A DNA stretch of 64,000 bases from Pseudomonadota bacterium (GTDB lineage: Bacteria; Pseudomonadota; Alphaproteobacteria; Rhizobiales; Hyphomicrobiaceae). The notes beneath the pieces are model-generated. The model was not told the origin of the DNA. It did no database searches and was given only the letters and a program-made list of their open reading frames with translations. The DNA lies in NCBI GenBank assembly GCA_023423275.1, contig JAFAFW010000109.1:1-64000 (forward strand). Direction: 5' to 3'. The translations under genes and the position numbers were made by a program. Of this stretch, positions 34,850-43,058 are shown piece after piece (the stretch's first letter is position 1; every line of letters begins with the position of its first letter).

Positions 34850-34866
34850 TAACTGAACATCAGTTA
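34850..34866. promoter_or_regulatory. Candidate MarR operator palindrome
   Basis: TAACTGA-ACA-TCAGTTA is a perfect inverted repeat with 7-base arms and a 3-base spacer, in the non-coding gap upstream of the marR gene. Size and position suit an autoregulatory MarR site. This is inference from symmetry and position only. Confidence 0.5.
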
Positions 34867-34931
34867 CCCGACGTCGTCTAGTCCCGATTATTGAACCGTC
34901 TGCAAAAAAGAATTCCGACTTTGCGAAGCAG

Positions 34932-34950
34932 TGTTCCATTACGTGGAACA
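34932..34950. other. Palindrome downstream of yciB
   Basis: TGTTCCA-TTACG-TGGAACA is a perfect 7-base inverted repeat. It lies 20 bases after the stop of the minus-strand yciB gene and 66 bases upstream of the marR-side palindrome. There is no T-run, so it is either a weak terminator stem or another protein-binding site. Confidence 0.4.
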
Positions 34951-34969
34951 ATGGAGTGTGCGGACAAAA

Positions 34970-35566
34970 TTAATCCGCAGTCGGCGCTGATGCCTGGTAG
35001 CGCTTCAGTATGCCAAGTTGAGCGATGGCGAAGGCCATGGTGAGAGGCATCACGCCCCAGACCTTGAAGCTTATCCAGAAGCTTTCGGAGAAATTTCTCC
35101 AGACGACTTCGTTAACAACCGCGAGCAGCGCAAAGAAGCAGGCCCAGCGGAATGTCAGAACTCTCCAACCTTCGGGCGTGAGCTGAAAGACATCTCCCAT
35201 CAGAGGCTGAAGCAAGGGGCGCCCGGTCAACAATCCGCCGAACAGGATAACTGAGAACAGCGCATTGACGATCGTCGGCTTCAATTTGATGAAAACAGCG
35301 TCCTGCAAAAACAGCGTGAGTGCTCCGAACGTCAACACGAAAATGCCTGAGACGAAAGGCATGATCGGAACCCGGCCGAGGAGAGCGCGGGAGACGACGA
35401 GCGACACGATGGTCGCGACCATGAACGCTCCTGTCCCCCAGAAAATCCCTCGATAACTGTTGACGAGAAAGAAAATCGCGATCGGCGCGACTTCCAGCAG
35501 CATCTTCAGAAGCTGGCTCCGTTCGCTTTGTTGAGCGACCTGAGGTGCTGCCTGTTCTTGCGACAA
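34970..35566 (-). CDS. YciB/IspZ-family septation protein A, copy 1
   Basis: A 198-residue inner-membrane protein of the YciB (intracellular septation A) family with five or six hydrophobic segments: MLLEVAPIAIFFLVNSYRG, GAFMVATIVSLVVSRALLG, FVSGIFVLTFGALTLFLQD, FSVILFGGLLTGRPLLQPL and FWISFKVWGVMPLTMAFAI. The motif VVNEVVWRNFSESFWISFK is typical. No in-frame ATG exists at the right place; a TTG at 35564-35566 follows a perfect AAGGAG by 6 bases and is taken as the start (MSQEQAAPQ). It lies 55 bases after a second family member that differs clearly in sequence. Confidence 0.82.
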   Translation of the reverse strand: MSQEQAAPQVAQQSERSQLLKMLLEVAPIAIFFLVNSYRGIFWGTGAFMVATIVSLVVSRALLGRVPIMPFVSGIFVLTFGALTLFLQDAVFIKLKPTIVNALFSVILFGGLLTGRPLLQPLMGDVFQLTPEGWRVLTFRWACFFALLAVVNEVVWRNFSESFWISFKVWGVMPLTMAFAIAQLGILKRYQASAPTAD

Positions 35567-35621
35567 TTGTGTCTCCTTGGCGCGCGGGCGGATGAAAATG
35601 CGAGACGACTTCAGACGCACA

Positions 35622-36335
35622 CTAGGCCTTATTGCTGGCCGCCGCCTGTTTGCGATTGACCTTGCCGTAAGGCTGAGCAGCCGACGACGCCAGATCCACC
35701 ACACCACCGGATCCTGCAGCCGTTGCGGGAATGCGATACTTCTGCATCAGCCGCGTCAGCCACCATGCATACAGCGCACTCGCCGGCATGATGAACGCGA
35801 TCTTAAACAGAATCCAGACGTTGACCCCGTCCATTTGATGGCCAAGAAGCGTATAGATCTGCTCGTCCTTGAAGGTGAGACGTACGATCTCGTTCAAGAT
35901 CGCGGTGGCCACGAAAAACCAGGCAAAACTAAATGTAAATCGATCCCAGCCTTGCTTGGTGTAGTGGAAGGTCTGCTCGAAAACGTACTGGAAGAAATTC
36001 CGACCCGTCCACAAACCGCCGAACAGGAACAACGCAAACAGCAGGTTGAAGATCGTCACTTTGATCTGAACCCACATCGGATCGCCCGTGACGAGCGTCA
36101 TCGTCCCGAAGGTGATCGTCACCGAACTGGCAATGATGGGAAACACCGGCAAGCGCCCAAGGACGCCGCGCATCACGACCATCGCCAAAGCCGTCGTGAT
36201 GATGAGCCCCCACGTCCCGGCGCTGATCCCGTACATCGCGTTGATCACAAACATCGTCACGAGCGGCCCGAACTCGCTCATGATGTTGACGGTCTGCTCC
36301 GCGTTGAACGGATAAAGTCGCTTAATCCAACTCAT
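35622..36335 (-). CDS. YciB/IspZ-family septation protein A, copy 2
   Basis: A 237-residue inner-membrane protein with the YciB layout: FGPLVTMFVINAMYGISAGT, IITTALAMVVMRGVLGRLPV, IASSVTITFGTMTLVTGDP, LLFALFLFGGLWTGRNFF and WILFKIAFIMPASALYAWWL. ILNEIVRLTF replaces the usual NE(V/I)VWR motif. It is longer than copy 1 because of a 40-residue hydrophilic tail. The ATG at 36335 is 48 bases after ftsY, in the operon dapF-mtaB-ftsY-yciB-yciB. E. coli has one copy, linked to envelope synthesis and cell division; two adjacent diverged copies suggest divided roles. Confidence 0.8.
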   Translation of the reverse strand: MSWIKRLYPFNAEQTVNIMSEFGPLVTMFVINAMYGISAGTWGLIITTALAMVVMRGVLGRLPVFPIIASSVTITFGTMTLVTGDPMWVQIKVTIFNLLFALFLFGGLWTGRNFFQYVFEQTFHYTKQGWDRFTFSFAWFFVATAILNEIVRLTFKDEQIYTLLGHQMDGVNVWILFKIAFIMPASALYAWWLTRLMQKYRIPATAAGSGGVVDLASSAAQPYGKVNRKQAAASNKA

Positions 36336-36383
36336 CGTTGCGTTTCATCCCTCCAGGGCCTGTTATTGGACCTCGGCACTGTC

Positions 36384-37550
36384 CTATTCCGCGGCTATTG
36401 CCCTGGCAAAATCAGCGGCATCGAACGCCTGCAGGTCATCAATCCCTTCACCAACCCCGATCGCATGCACAGGCAGACCATACTTCGCGGCAATCGCCAC
36501 CAGTATGCCGCCGCGCGCCGTTCCATCGAGCTTGGTCATGACCAGGCCGGTGACACCCGCTTGCTTTTGAAACACCTGAACCTGATCCAGCGCATTCTGA
36601 CCCGTCGTCGCATCCAGAACGAGCAGTGTGTCCCGGGGCGCCGAAGGATCGATCTTGTTCAACACGCGAATGACCTTCGACAACTCGTCCATCAGGCCTT
36701 GCTTGTTCTGCAGCCGGCCTGCCGTATCGATCAGAAGCACATCATGACCATCGCGACGCGCTGCCGCGAATGCATCGAACGCAAGGCCTGCCGCATCCGC
36801 GCCGACATCGCGCGCGACCACCGTTGCGCCTGACCTCTCGCCCCAAACCTTGAGCTGATCGATCGCCGCGGCGCGAAACGTATCGCCCGCCGCAATCATC
36901 ACTTTTTTCCCGCCGCGCATGTATTTCGCGGCCAGCTTGCCGATGGTCGTCGTTTTGCCCGTACCATTGACGCCAACCATCAGGATCACGTGAGGCTTGG
37001 CCGTATCATCGATGACAAGCGGCTTGGCCACGGGAAGCAAAACCTTTTCGATCTCCGATGCCAGGACCGCGCGGACTTCATCAGGCGCGATGCCCTTGTC
37101 GTAGCGGCCCTTGGATAAGGCGTCCGAAATCCGGCTCGCCGTTTCGACGCCAAGATCGGCCTGGATCAGAAGGTCTTCAAGATCGTCGAGCGTGTCGGCA
37201 TCGAGCTTGCGCTTGGCGAAAACGTTGGTGATGCCTTCCGACAGCTTGCTTGACGTTTTGGTCAGGCCAGCTTTGAGGCGCTGGAACCAGCTGCCGCTCG
37301 ACGCGACCGGCTCCACTGGCTCGACCGCCTCAGGGTCCGCAACGATCTCCGAAACCTGAGTCGAAGCCGCCGGATCTTCTACGATCTGCTCCGCAACAAC
37401 GGTCGCAAACTCGCTCGCTGCCTCAGTGCTCTCCGTCGCGTCACTCTTCGACGCCACAGGTAATTCAGCGCCGGTCTGCTCCGGAGCGGTCTCCTGATCA
37501 CGCCCGAACAAGCGGCCGAGAAATCCGGATTTTTTCGGCTGCGTGCTCAC
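36384..37550 (-). CDS. ftsY: Signal recognition particle receptor FtsY
   Basis: A 388-residue SRP-type GTPase that docks ribosome-SRP complexes at the inner membrane. The N-terminal 90 residues are acidic (Glu, Ala, Val-rich A domain). The NG domain contains VGVNGTGKTTTIGKLAAKYM (P-loop), DTAGRLQNKQGLMDEL, TKLDGTARGGI and GVGEGIDDLQAFDAADFARA. The start is GTG at 37548-37550, overlapping the mtaB stop as GTGA and preceded by GGAGAGGTGA; the 53 extra residues of the longest frame are therefore rejected. Confidence 0.95.
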   Translation of the reverse strand: MSTQPKKSGFLGRLFGRDQETAPEQTGAELPVASKSDATESTEAASEFATVVAEQIVEDPAASTQVSEIVADPEAVEPVEPVASSGSWFQRLKAGLTKTSSKLSEGITNVFAKRKLDADTLDDLEDLLIQADLGVETASRISDALSKGRYDKGIAPDEVRAVLASEIEKVLLPVAKPLVIDDTAKPHVILMVGVNGTGKTTTIGKLAAKYMRGGKKVMIAAGDTFRAAAIDQLKVWGERSGATVVARDVGADAAGLAFDAFAAARRDGHDVLLIDTAGRLQNKQGLMDELSKVIRVLNKIDPSAPRDTLLVLDATTGQNALDQVQVFQKQAGVTGLVMTKLDGTARGGILVAIAAKYGLPVHAIGVGEGIDDLQAFDAADFARAIAAE

Positions 37551-38803
37551 GCAATCACCTCTCCGGCGAGGCATTGACCGTGGCGGCCGGCCACGCGCGC
37601 GCGCAGCATCGCACCAGACGGCACAGCGGCCGGAAGGCGGATTTCGGCAAACTGCGGCGTCCGTCCAAGGCCATCGCGCTCCGTCAGCACGTTGACTTCG
37701 GAGCCACACTGCCGATCGAGAAATGCGTTGAGAACGTTGCCCCCGAGGTCACGGAGCCGCGCGGCGCGCTCCTTCACCGCGACCCGGTCGACCTGCGGCA
37801 TGCGTGCAGCGGGCGTGCCCTTGCGCGGCGAAAACGGAAACACGTGCAGATAGACAAGCCCACACTCGTCAACCAGCCGCAACGTTTGATCGAAATGCTG
37901 CTCCGTTTCCGTCGGAAATCCGGCAATCAGATCGGCGCCAAACGCAATATCCGGACGCAGCCGCCGGGCAGTCTCACAGAACCGGATGGCGTCAGCGCGC
38001 AGATGACGTCGCTTCATACGCTTCAGGATCAAATCGTCACCAGCCTGCAAGGACAGGTGCAGATGCGGCATCAGGCGCTCCTCCTCCGCGATCGCATCCA
38101 GCAAGTGCTTGTCCGCCTCGACCTGGTCGATCGACGATACACGCAGACGATCAAGCTCCGGGACGTGGCGCAAAATCTGCCGCACGAGGCGTCCCAGCGA
38201 CATCTCCCCGGGGAGATCACGTCCGTAGGACGTAATGTCGACGCCTGTGAGAACAACCTCGCGATAGCCGGATTCCACAAGTCGTCGAATCTGGTTGACC
38301 ACCTCGCCGGCGGCCACGGAACGCGACGGACCACGACCGTAAGGAATGATGCAGAACGTGCAACGATGATCGCAGCCGTTCTGAACCTGAACGTAAGCAC
38401 GAGCCCGCGTGCCGAAGCCGTCGATCAGATGCGACGCCGTCTCCTGCACGCTCATGATGTCGTTGACCTGGACCCGCTCGCTATCTGCGAATGCAAGCCC
38501 CTGAAACGTCTCACGCTTTACCTTCTCGCCGTTACCGATGACATGATCGACATCGGCCATCTCGGCGAACAGTTCGGGATCGACCTGGGCCGCGCATCCG
38601 GTGACGATGATCTTGGCGTCGGGCCGTTCGCGGCGCAACTTGCGGATCGTCTGCTTGGCCTGGCGCACGGCCTCGCCCGTCACGGCGCAAGTGTTGACGA
38701 TGACGGCGTTATCCAACCCGGCCGCCTGCGCGTGCTGACGCATCACCTCGGATTCATAGGCGTTGAGCCGGCAGCCCAGCGTGATGACAGTCGGTTCGGA
38801 CAT
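37547..38803 (-). CDS. mtaB: tRNA t6A37 methylthiotransferase
   Basis: A 418-residue radical-SAM enzyme that converts t6A to ms2t6A at position 37 of tRNAs. The UPF0004 domain has Cys11, Cys39 and Cys70 (TLGCRLNAYES, VNTCAV, VTGCAA) for the auxiliary cluster. The radical-SAM cluster ligands are Cys144, Cys148 and Cys151 (CDHRCTFC). LTGVDITSYGRDLPG and LHLSLQAGDD mark the MtaB branch rather than MiaB or RimO. The ATG at 38803 was chosen over a start 20 residues upstream. It sits between dapF and ftsY in one operon. Confidence 0.92.
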   Translation of the reverse strand: MSEPTVITLGCRLNAYESEVMRQHAQAAGLDNAVIVNTCAVTGEAVRQAKQTIRKLRRERPDAKIIVTGCAAQVDPELFAEMADVDHVIGNGEKVKRETFQGLAFADSERVQVNDIMSVQETASHLIDGFGTRARAYVQVQNGCDHRCTFCIIPYGRGPSRSVAAGEVVNQIRRLVESGYREVVLTGVDITSYGRDLPGEMSLGRLVRQILRHVPELDRLRVSSIDQVEADKHLLDAIAEEERLMPHLHLSLQAGDDLILKRMKRRHLRADAIRFCETARRLRPDIAFGADLIAGFPTETEQHFDQTLRLVDECGLVYLHVFPFSPRKGTPAARMPQVDRVAVKERAARLRDLGGNVLNAFLDRQCGSEVNVLTERDGLGRTPQFAEIRLPAAVPSGAMLRARVAGRHGQCLAGEVIA

Positions 38804-38942
38804 TACAGGCCGTTCAAGCGTCTGGACAACGAAACCCGGCCGCAGCCCCAACGGGCAGGCCACGACGGATCAGCATCCAGGAGGCGGATACCACGTCCCG
38901 GCCGCACTGGCGACCAGGAGATTCGGTCATCATGATAGGCCA

Positions 38943-39812
38943 CTATGCCGTCGCTTTCGTGGCGGACGGCAAGACGATCCGGCCGTCATACTCGAATTCG
39001 ACCGGTCCACGCATGAGAATGCGATCCCCGGCCGTCCATTCGATATGAAGGACGCCGCCGGGCAGCGTCACCGTGACGTTTCGCCCTGTCCGGCCGGTCC
39101 GCGCCCCCAGCACGGCCGCAGCACAGGCGGCTGAGCCGCAGGCCCGTGTCAGTCCTGCCCCGCGTTCCCAGGTCCGCACTCGCAGGCTGGATTGAGACGT
39201 CACCGCTGCCAGGGAGATGTTGGCGCGCTCGGGAAAGATGGGATGGTTTTCGAGCATTGGCCCAAAGCGTCCCAGGTCGTAGCCGTCGACGTTGTCGACC
39301 CAGAATACGGCATGCGGATTGCCGACATTGACCACCGATGGCGAATGCAGCACCGGATTGTCGACCGGTCCGATCTGAAGCTCGATCTTTCGCGTATCGT
39401 GAAACGGCTCCGCGAGCGGGATCTCGTCCCAGCGGAAGCGTGGCTGACCCATATCGACGGTAATATTGTCGATGCTTTCGACATAGGCATCGAGAATGCC
39501 GCCCGCGGTCTCGAACTTGAGCCGGTTCCGGCCGGTCTGCTCCGCCTCGATCCACGCGATGCAGCGCGTGCCGTTGCCGCAGGCGCCGGCGGGGGAACCG
39601 TCTGTGTTGTAAATGCGCACGTAGGCATCGGTGCCAGGCGACTTCGGATCGTGCAGCACCATGAGTTGATCGAAATGCGACTTCGGACCCGCGGCAATCG
39701 TGCGCGCCTCGTCGGCCGACAGCACCCGCGACGATCCCCGTAAATCGACCATGACGATCTCGTTGCCAAGCCCGTTCAACTTTCGAAAATGGAGTGCGGC
39801 ATCGTCCGTCAT
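38943..39812 (-). CDS. dapF: Diaminopimelate epimerase
   Basis: A 289-residue cofactor-free racemase that converts LL- to meso-diaminopimelate for lysine and peptidoglycan synthesis. The two catalytic cysteines are Cys78 in AGACGNGTRC and Cys225 in RACGSAACAAAV. Other motifs are FRKLNGLGNEIVMVDLRG and VGNPHAVFW. Two starts are possible, ATG at 39821 (MEGMTDD) and ATG at 39812; the second was used, though its GGAGG is only 2 bases away. First gene of the dapF-mtaB-ftsY-yciB operon. The longer frame beyond 39821 is not supported. Confidence 0.93.
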   Translation of the reverse strand: MTDDAALHFRKLNGLGNEIVMVDLRGSSRVLSADEARTIAAGPKSHFDQLMVLHDPKSPGTDAYVRIYNTDGSPAGACGNGTRCIAWIEAEQTGRNRLKFETAGGILDAYVESIDNITVDMGQPRFRWDEIPLAEPFHDTRKIELQIGPVDNPVLHSPSVVNVGNPHAVFWVDNVDGYDLGRFGPMLENHPIFPERANISLAAVTSQSSLRVRTWERGAGLTRACGSAACAAAVLGARTGRTGRNVTVTLPGGVLHIEWTAGDRILMRGPVEFEYDGRIVLPSATKATA

Positions 39813-39867
39813 GCCCTCCATATAGGCTGGAGCGCGCGAGGAACACAATCGCCCGCAGGGAGAAGAC

Positions 39868-40425
39868 ATGAACGAACCAAAGCCGGCATCGGAATGGGTC
39901 ATCCGATTTCTGAGCGGCATTCCGTTCAACGCCCCGGTTCTCGACGTCGCATGCGGAAAGGGCCGGCACCTGCGCTTGGCCCGCGCGGCCGGCCATGCCG
40001 GCGTTGGGATCGATATCGACTTGTCCGGTGTGGCAGATCTAGCCAAACAACCTGAAATTGAGCTTATCGCGGCCAACCTGGAAGATGGATCGCCCTTCCT
40101 CCTGTCCGAGCGGCGGTTCGCAGGTGTCATCGTGACGAGCTACCTCTGGCGGCCGCTCTTGCCCGCGCTCGTCAGATGCGTCGCCGACGATGGTCTGCTG
40201 ATTTACGAGACGTTTGCGGACGGAAACGAGAAATACGGGTCGCCCGGCAATCCTGACCATCTGTTGAAGCCCGGTGAATTGCTGGCCGCCGTTCGCTCAC
40301 ATCTCACCCCGATCGCCTTCGAACACGTGACGTTGGGCAGGCCGAAACGCGTCGTTCAGCGGATCGCCGCGGCAGGCCCGAAACACCGCTGGCTTACCGA
40401 TCCTCCCGTGCTCGCAGCGACTTGA
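39868..40425 (+). CDS. Class I SAM-dependent methyltransferase (TehB-like)
   Basis: A 185-residue Rossmann-fold methyltransferase. Motif I is VLDVACGKGRHLRLARAAGH, motif II VGIDIDLSGV, and the post-motif region is GVIVTSYLWRPLLPALV with DGLLIYETFA. The size and the TehB-like C-terminus suggest a small-molecule methyltransferase; the substrate is not evident. The ATG at 39868 follows GGGAGAAG. It is divergent from dapF with 55 bases between, and a sugar dehydrogenase follows 72 bases later. Confidence 0.8.
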   Translation: MNEPKPASEWVIRFLSGIPFNAPVLDVACGKGRHLRLARAAGHAGVGIDIDLSGVADLAKQPEIELIAANLEDGSPFLLSERRFAGVIVTSYLWRPLLPALVRCVADDGLLIYETFADGNEKYGSPGNPDHLLKPGELLAAVRSHLTPIAFEHVTLGRPKRVVQRIAAAGPKHRWLTDPPVLAAT

Positions 40426-40497
40426 TCTGCATTGTCTTGGACCATCGCCTATAAGCCCCCATGTTGGCCGAATATATCCTCAGCTTCGGGAGGCAGA

Positions 40498-41631
40498 ATG
40501 CGCATCGTGATCGCAGCTCTTTTCAGCATGGCAATCTCGGCACCCGCTTTCAGTGTCATCACTGATGCTCCCGAGGCTCCGAAGAGCAGTATTAAAGTCG
40601 AGACAGTTGCGAGCGGGCTGGCGCACCCCTGGGGCATGCAATTTCTGCCCGACGGGCGCATTCTCGTCACCGAGCGTCCCGGGCGGCTGCGGATCATCGA
40701 CAAGGGTGGCAAGATTTCGGATCCGGTCGCGAGCGTCCCGCCCGTGTTTGCAGAACGCCAAGGCGGGTTGCTCGACGTGGCCCTCGCCGCTGATTTCGAA
40801 AGCAGCAGAACCCTTTTCCTCACATACGCCGAACCGCGCGGCGGTGGACAAAGTGCAACGGCCGTCGCTCGCGCGCAGTTGGTGGAAAAAGGCGGCACGG
40901 CTCGGCTGGACAATGTCCGGGTCATCTTCCGCCAGCAGCCAGGTTACACGAACGGTTTGCATTTCGGCTCCCGCGTGGTCGTCGCTCCCGATGGCAAGCT
41001 GTTCATCACGCTGGGCGAGCGCTTCCAGATGCAATACGCCCAGGATCTTTCCCGTCACTGGGGCAAGGTCATCCGCATCAATCCGGACGGTACGGTGCCG
41101 ACGGATAATCCATTCGTCGGAAAAACCGGCGCCCGCCCGGAAATCTGGTCGTACGGTCACCGAAATCCGCAAGCCGCCGCGATCCATCCGCAAACGGGCG
41201 AACTGTGGGTCATCGAACATGGCGCACGCGGCGGCGATGAAGTGAACATCGCCCGCAAGGGGCTGAATTACGGCTGGCCGGTCATCAGCTATGGCATGCA
41301 CTACAGTGGCGAAGCGATTCCGCGCACGCGTGAGGGCATGGAGCAGCCCCTTTATTATTGGGATCCGTCGATCGCACCCTCCGGCATGGCGTTCTACACG
41401 TCCGACCGGGCACCGCAATGGAAAGGGAATGTGTTTGTGGGGGCACTCGCCAAGACGCATCTTTCGCGGCTGGTGCTGGACGGCGAGACAGTCACCGGTG
41501 AGGAGAGGCTTCTTGAGGACCAGAACGCCCGAATCCGAGACGTGCGGCAGGGACCTGACGGCGCCATTTACGTCGCCACCGACAGCCCCCAGGGCAAGAT
41601 TCTCCGGATAACGCCCCAGGATCAGGGCTGA
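40498..41631 (+). CDS. PQQ-dependent aldose sugar dehydrogenase, exported
   Basis: A 377-residue six-bladed beta-propeller enzyme of the soluble glucose/sorbosone dehydrogenase type (YliI/Asd-like), periplasmic. A signal peptide (about 1-20) is followed by GLAHPWGMQFLPDGRILVTE, RQGGLLDVALAADF, SYGHRNPQAAAIHP, IEHGARGGDEVN and GLNYGWPVISYG, the PQQ and calcium regions. The ATG at 40498 follows GGGAGG by 4 bases; the longer frame to 40432 has no ribosome site. PQQ synthesis genes are not in the window, so the cofactor is an inference from the family. Confidence 0.83.
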   Translation: MRIVIAALFSMAISAPAFSVITDAPEAPKSSIKVETVASGLAHPWGMQFLPDGRILVTERPGRLRIIDKGGKISDPVASVPPVFAERQGGLLDVALAADFESSRTLFLTYAEPRGGGQSATAVARAQLVEKGGTARLDNVRVIFRQQPGYTNGLHFGSRVVVAPDGKLFITLGERFQMQYAQDLSRHWGKVIRINPDGTVPTDNPFVGKTGARPEIWSYGHRNPQAAAIHPQTGELWVIEHGARGGDEVNIARKGLNYGWPVISYGMHYSGEAIPRTREGMEQPLYYWDPSIAPSGMAFYTSDRAPQWKGNVFVGALAKTHLSRLVLDGETVTGEERLLEDQNARIRDVRQGPDGAIYVATDSPQGKILRITPQDQG

Positions 41632-41700
41632 GATCTTCGGCCGATTTGCACCAAAGTACACGCGGATCGGCCCGTTGCACCGGACCAGCGGACGCATTCG

Positions 41701-41730
41701 TTGACACACCCGCTCGACCGGCTGTATTCA
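41701..41730 (+). promoter_or_regulatory. Candidate sigma70-type promoter for argD
   Basis: A perfect -35 element TTGACA (41701-41706) is followed 18 bases later by TATTCA (41725-41730), a partial -10; an overlapping CATTAT begins at 41729. A transcript would start near 41737, just before the hairpin at 41744. Spacing and the weak -10 keep this tentative. Confidence 0.5.
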
Positions 41731-41743
41731 TTATGTTCTCCGG

Positions 41744-41766
41744 GCCGCCACACGAGGCGGCTTTTT
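41744..41766 (+). terminator. Hairpin with T-run in the argD leader
   Basis: GCCGCC-ACACGA-GGCGGC followed by TTTTT is a canonical intrinsic terminator. It lies 113 bases after the sugar dehydrogenase stop and 29 bases before the argD start, but downstream of a likely argD promoter. It may end the upstream transcript or act as an attenuator in the argD leader. Confidence 0.75.
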
Positions 41767-41794
41767 GTATTTCTCGCCATAGGGAGCTGCCGCC

Positions 41795-43021
41795 ATGTCG
41801 CAGCCCGCGTCGGCCGCGAGCCGGCCTGTCTCGTCCAACGGTCCATCGCCTGCCGTGATGGGGACGTATGCGCGTCAGGACGTCGTGTTCGAGCGAGGCG
41901 AGGGTTCGTGGCTGATCTCCAAGACAGGCGATCGATATCTCGATTTCACCAGCGGCATCGCCGTCAATGCGCTCGGTCATGCGCATCCCAAGCTGATCGC
42001 TGCCCTGACGGAGCAGGCGGGCCGGGTCTGGCACACTTCGAACCTTTACCGGATCGACGGACAGGAGCGGCTGGCCGAACGGCTGTGTGCAGCCACGTTC
42101 GCGGACAAGGTCTTCTTCGCCAATTCGGGCACTGAGGCCATCGAGGGCGCGATCAAGCTGGCGCGTCGCTATCATCACGTCAGCGGACAGTCAGAACGTC
42201 ACCGGATCATCACGTTCAAAGGATCCTTCCACGGCCGCACGCTGGCGGCCCTCGCAGCAGCCGGGAATGAAAAATATCTTGAAGGCTTCGGCCCGCAAAT
42301 GCCGGGCTTCGATGTCCTACCGGACTTCGACATCACAGCCGTCGAAGCAGCCATCGGCCCGGAGACCGCGGGTATCATGGTCGAGCCCATCCAGGGCGAA
42401 GGCGGGGTCCGCGTTGTTCCCGCTGCCGTTCTCAAGCATCTGCGCGAGCTCTGCGACGCCAATGGACTGCTTTTGATCCTCGATGAAGTTCAATGCGGCG
42501 TCGGCCGTACCGGCAAGCTGTTCGCGCATGAGTGGGCCGGCATCACGCCCGACGTCATGGCGATTGCCAAAGGGATCGGCGGCGGCTTCCCGCTGGGCGC
42601 CTTCCTCGCGACCGATGAAGCGGCCAAAGGCATGGTGCCCGGCACGCACGGCTCGACATTCGGCGGCAACCCCCTGGCGATGGCCGTCGGCAATGCCGTC
42701 CTCGACGTGATCCTCGAGCCAGGGTTCCTGGAAAGCGTGCAAGCAAAGGGCCTGCGCCTGAAGCAGGAATTGGCACGCGTGCAGGACGAGAACCCGGACG
42801 TGATCGAGGAGATCCGCGGCGTCGGTCTGCTTGCCGGTATCCGCGTCAAGCCGCCGGTCGGCGACCTGCAGAAGGCGTGTACGGCCGAGAAGCTGCTGAC
42901 TGTCACAGCCGGTGAAAACGTGCTGCGTATTCTGCCACCGCTCAACGTCACTGACGCCGAGCTGTCAGAGTTTGCCGCGCGGCTGTCAGGCGCGATCAAA
43001 CGCCTGTCACCTGCGACCTGA
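41795..43021 (+). CDS. argD: Acetylornithine aminotransferase
   Basis: A 408-residue PLP-dependent class III aminotransferase of arginine synthesis, making N-acetylornithine from the semialdehyde. The PLP lysine is in MAIAKGIGGGFPLGAFLAT; other motifs are FANSGTEAIEGAIKLARRYH, TFKGSFHGRTLAALA, VEPIQGEGGVRVVP and ILDEVQCGVGRTG. GTHGSTFGGNPLA is diagnostic for the ArgD branch. The ATG at 41795 follows AGGGAG. It is followed 37 bases later by argF and then hslO, a conserved order in rhizobial genomes. Confidence 0.93.
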   Translation: MSQPASAASRPVSSNGPSPAVMGTYARQDVVFERGEGSWLISKTGDRYLDFTSGIAVNALGHAHPKLIAALTEQAGRVWHTSNLYRIDGQERLAERLCAATFADKVFFANSGTEAIEGAIKLARRYHHVSGQSERHRIITFKGSFHGRTLAALAAAGNEKYLEGFGPQMPGFDVLPDFDITAVEAAIGPETAGIMVEPIQGEGGVRVVPAAVLKHLRELCDANGLLLILDEVQCGVGRTGKLFAHEWAGITPDVMAIAKGIGGGFPLGAFLATDEAAKGMVPGTHGSTFGGNPLAMAVGNAVLDVILEPGFLESVQAKGLRLKQELARVQDENPDVIEEIRGVGLLAGIRVKPPVGDLQKACTAEKLLTVTAGENVLRILPPLNVTDAELSEFAARLSGAIKRLSPAT

Positions 43022-43058
43022 ATTTCCACGCAGCCCTGCCCTTGAAGGCCTGATTGCC

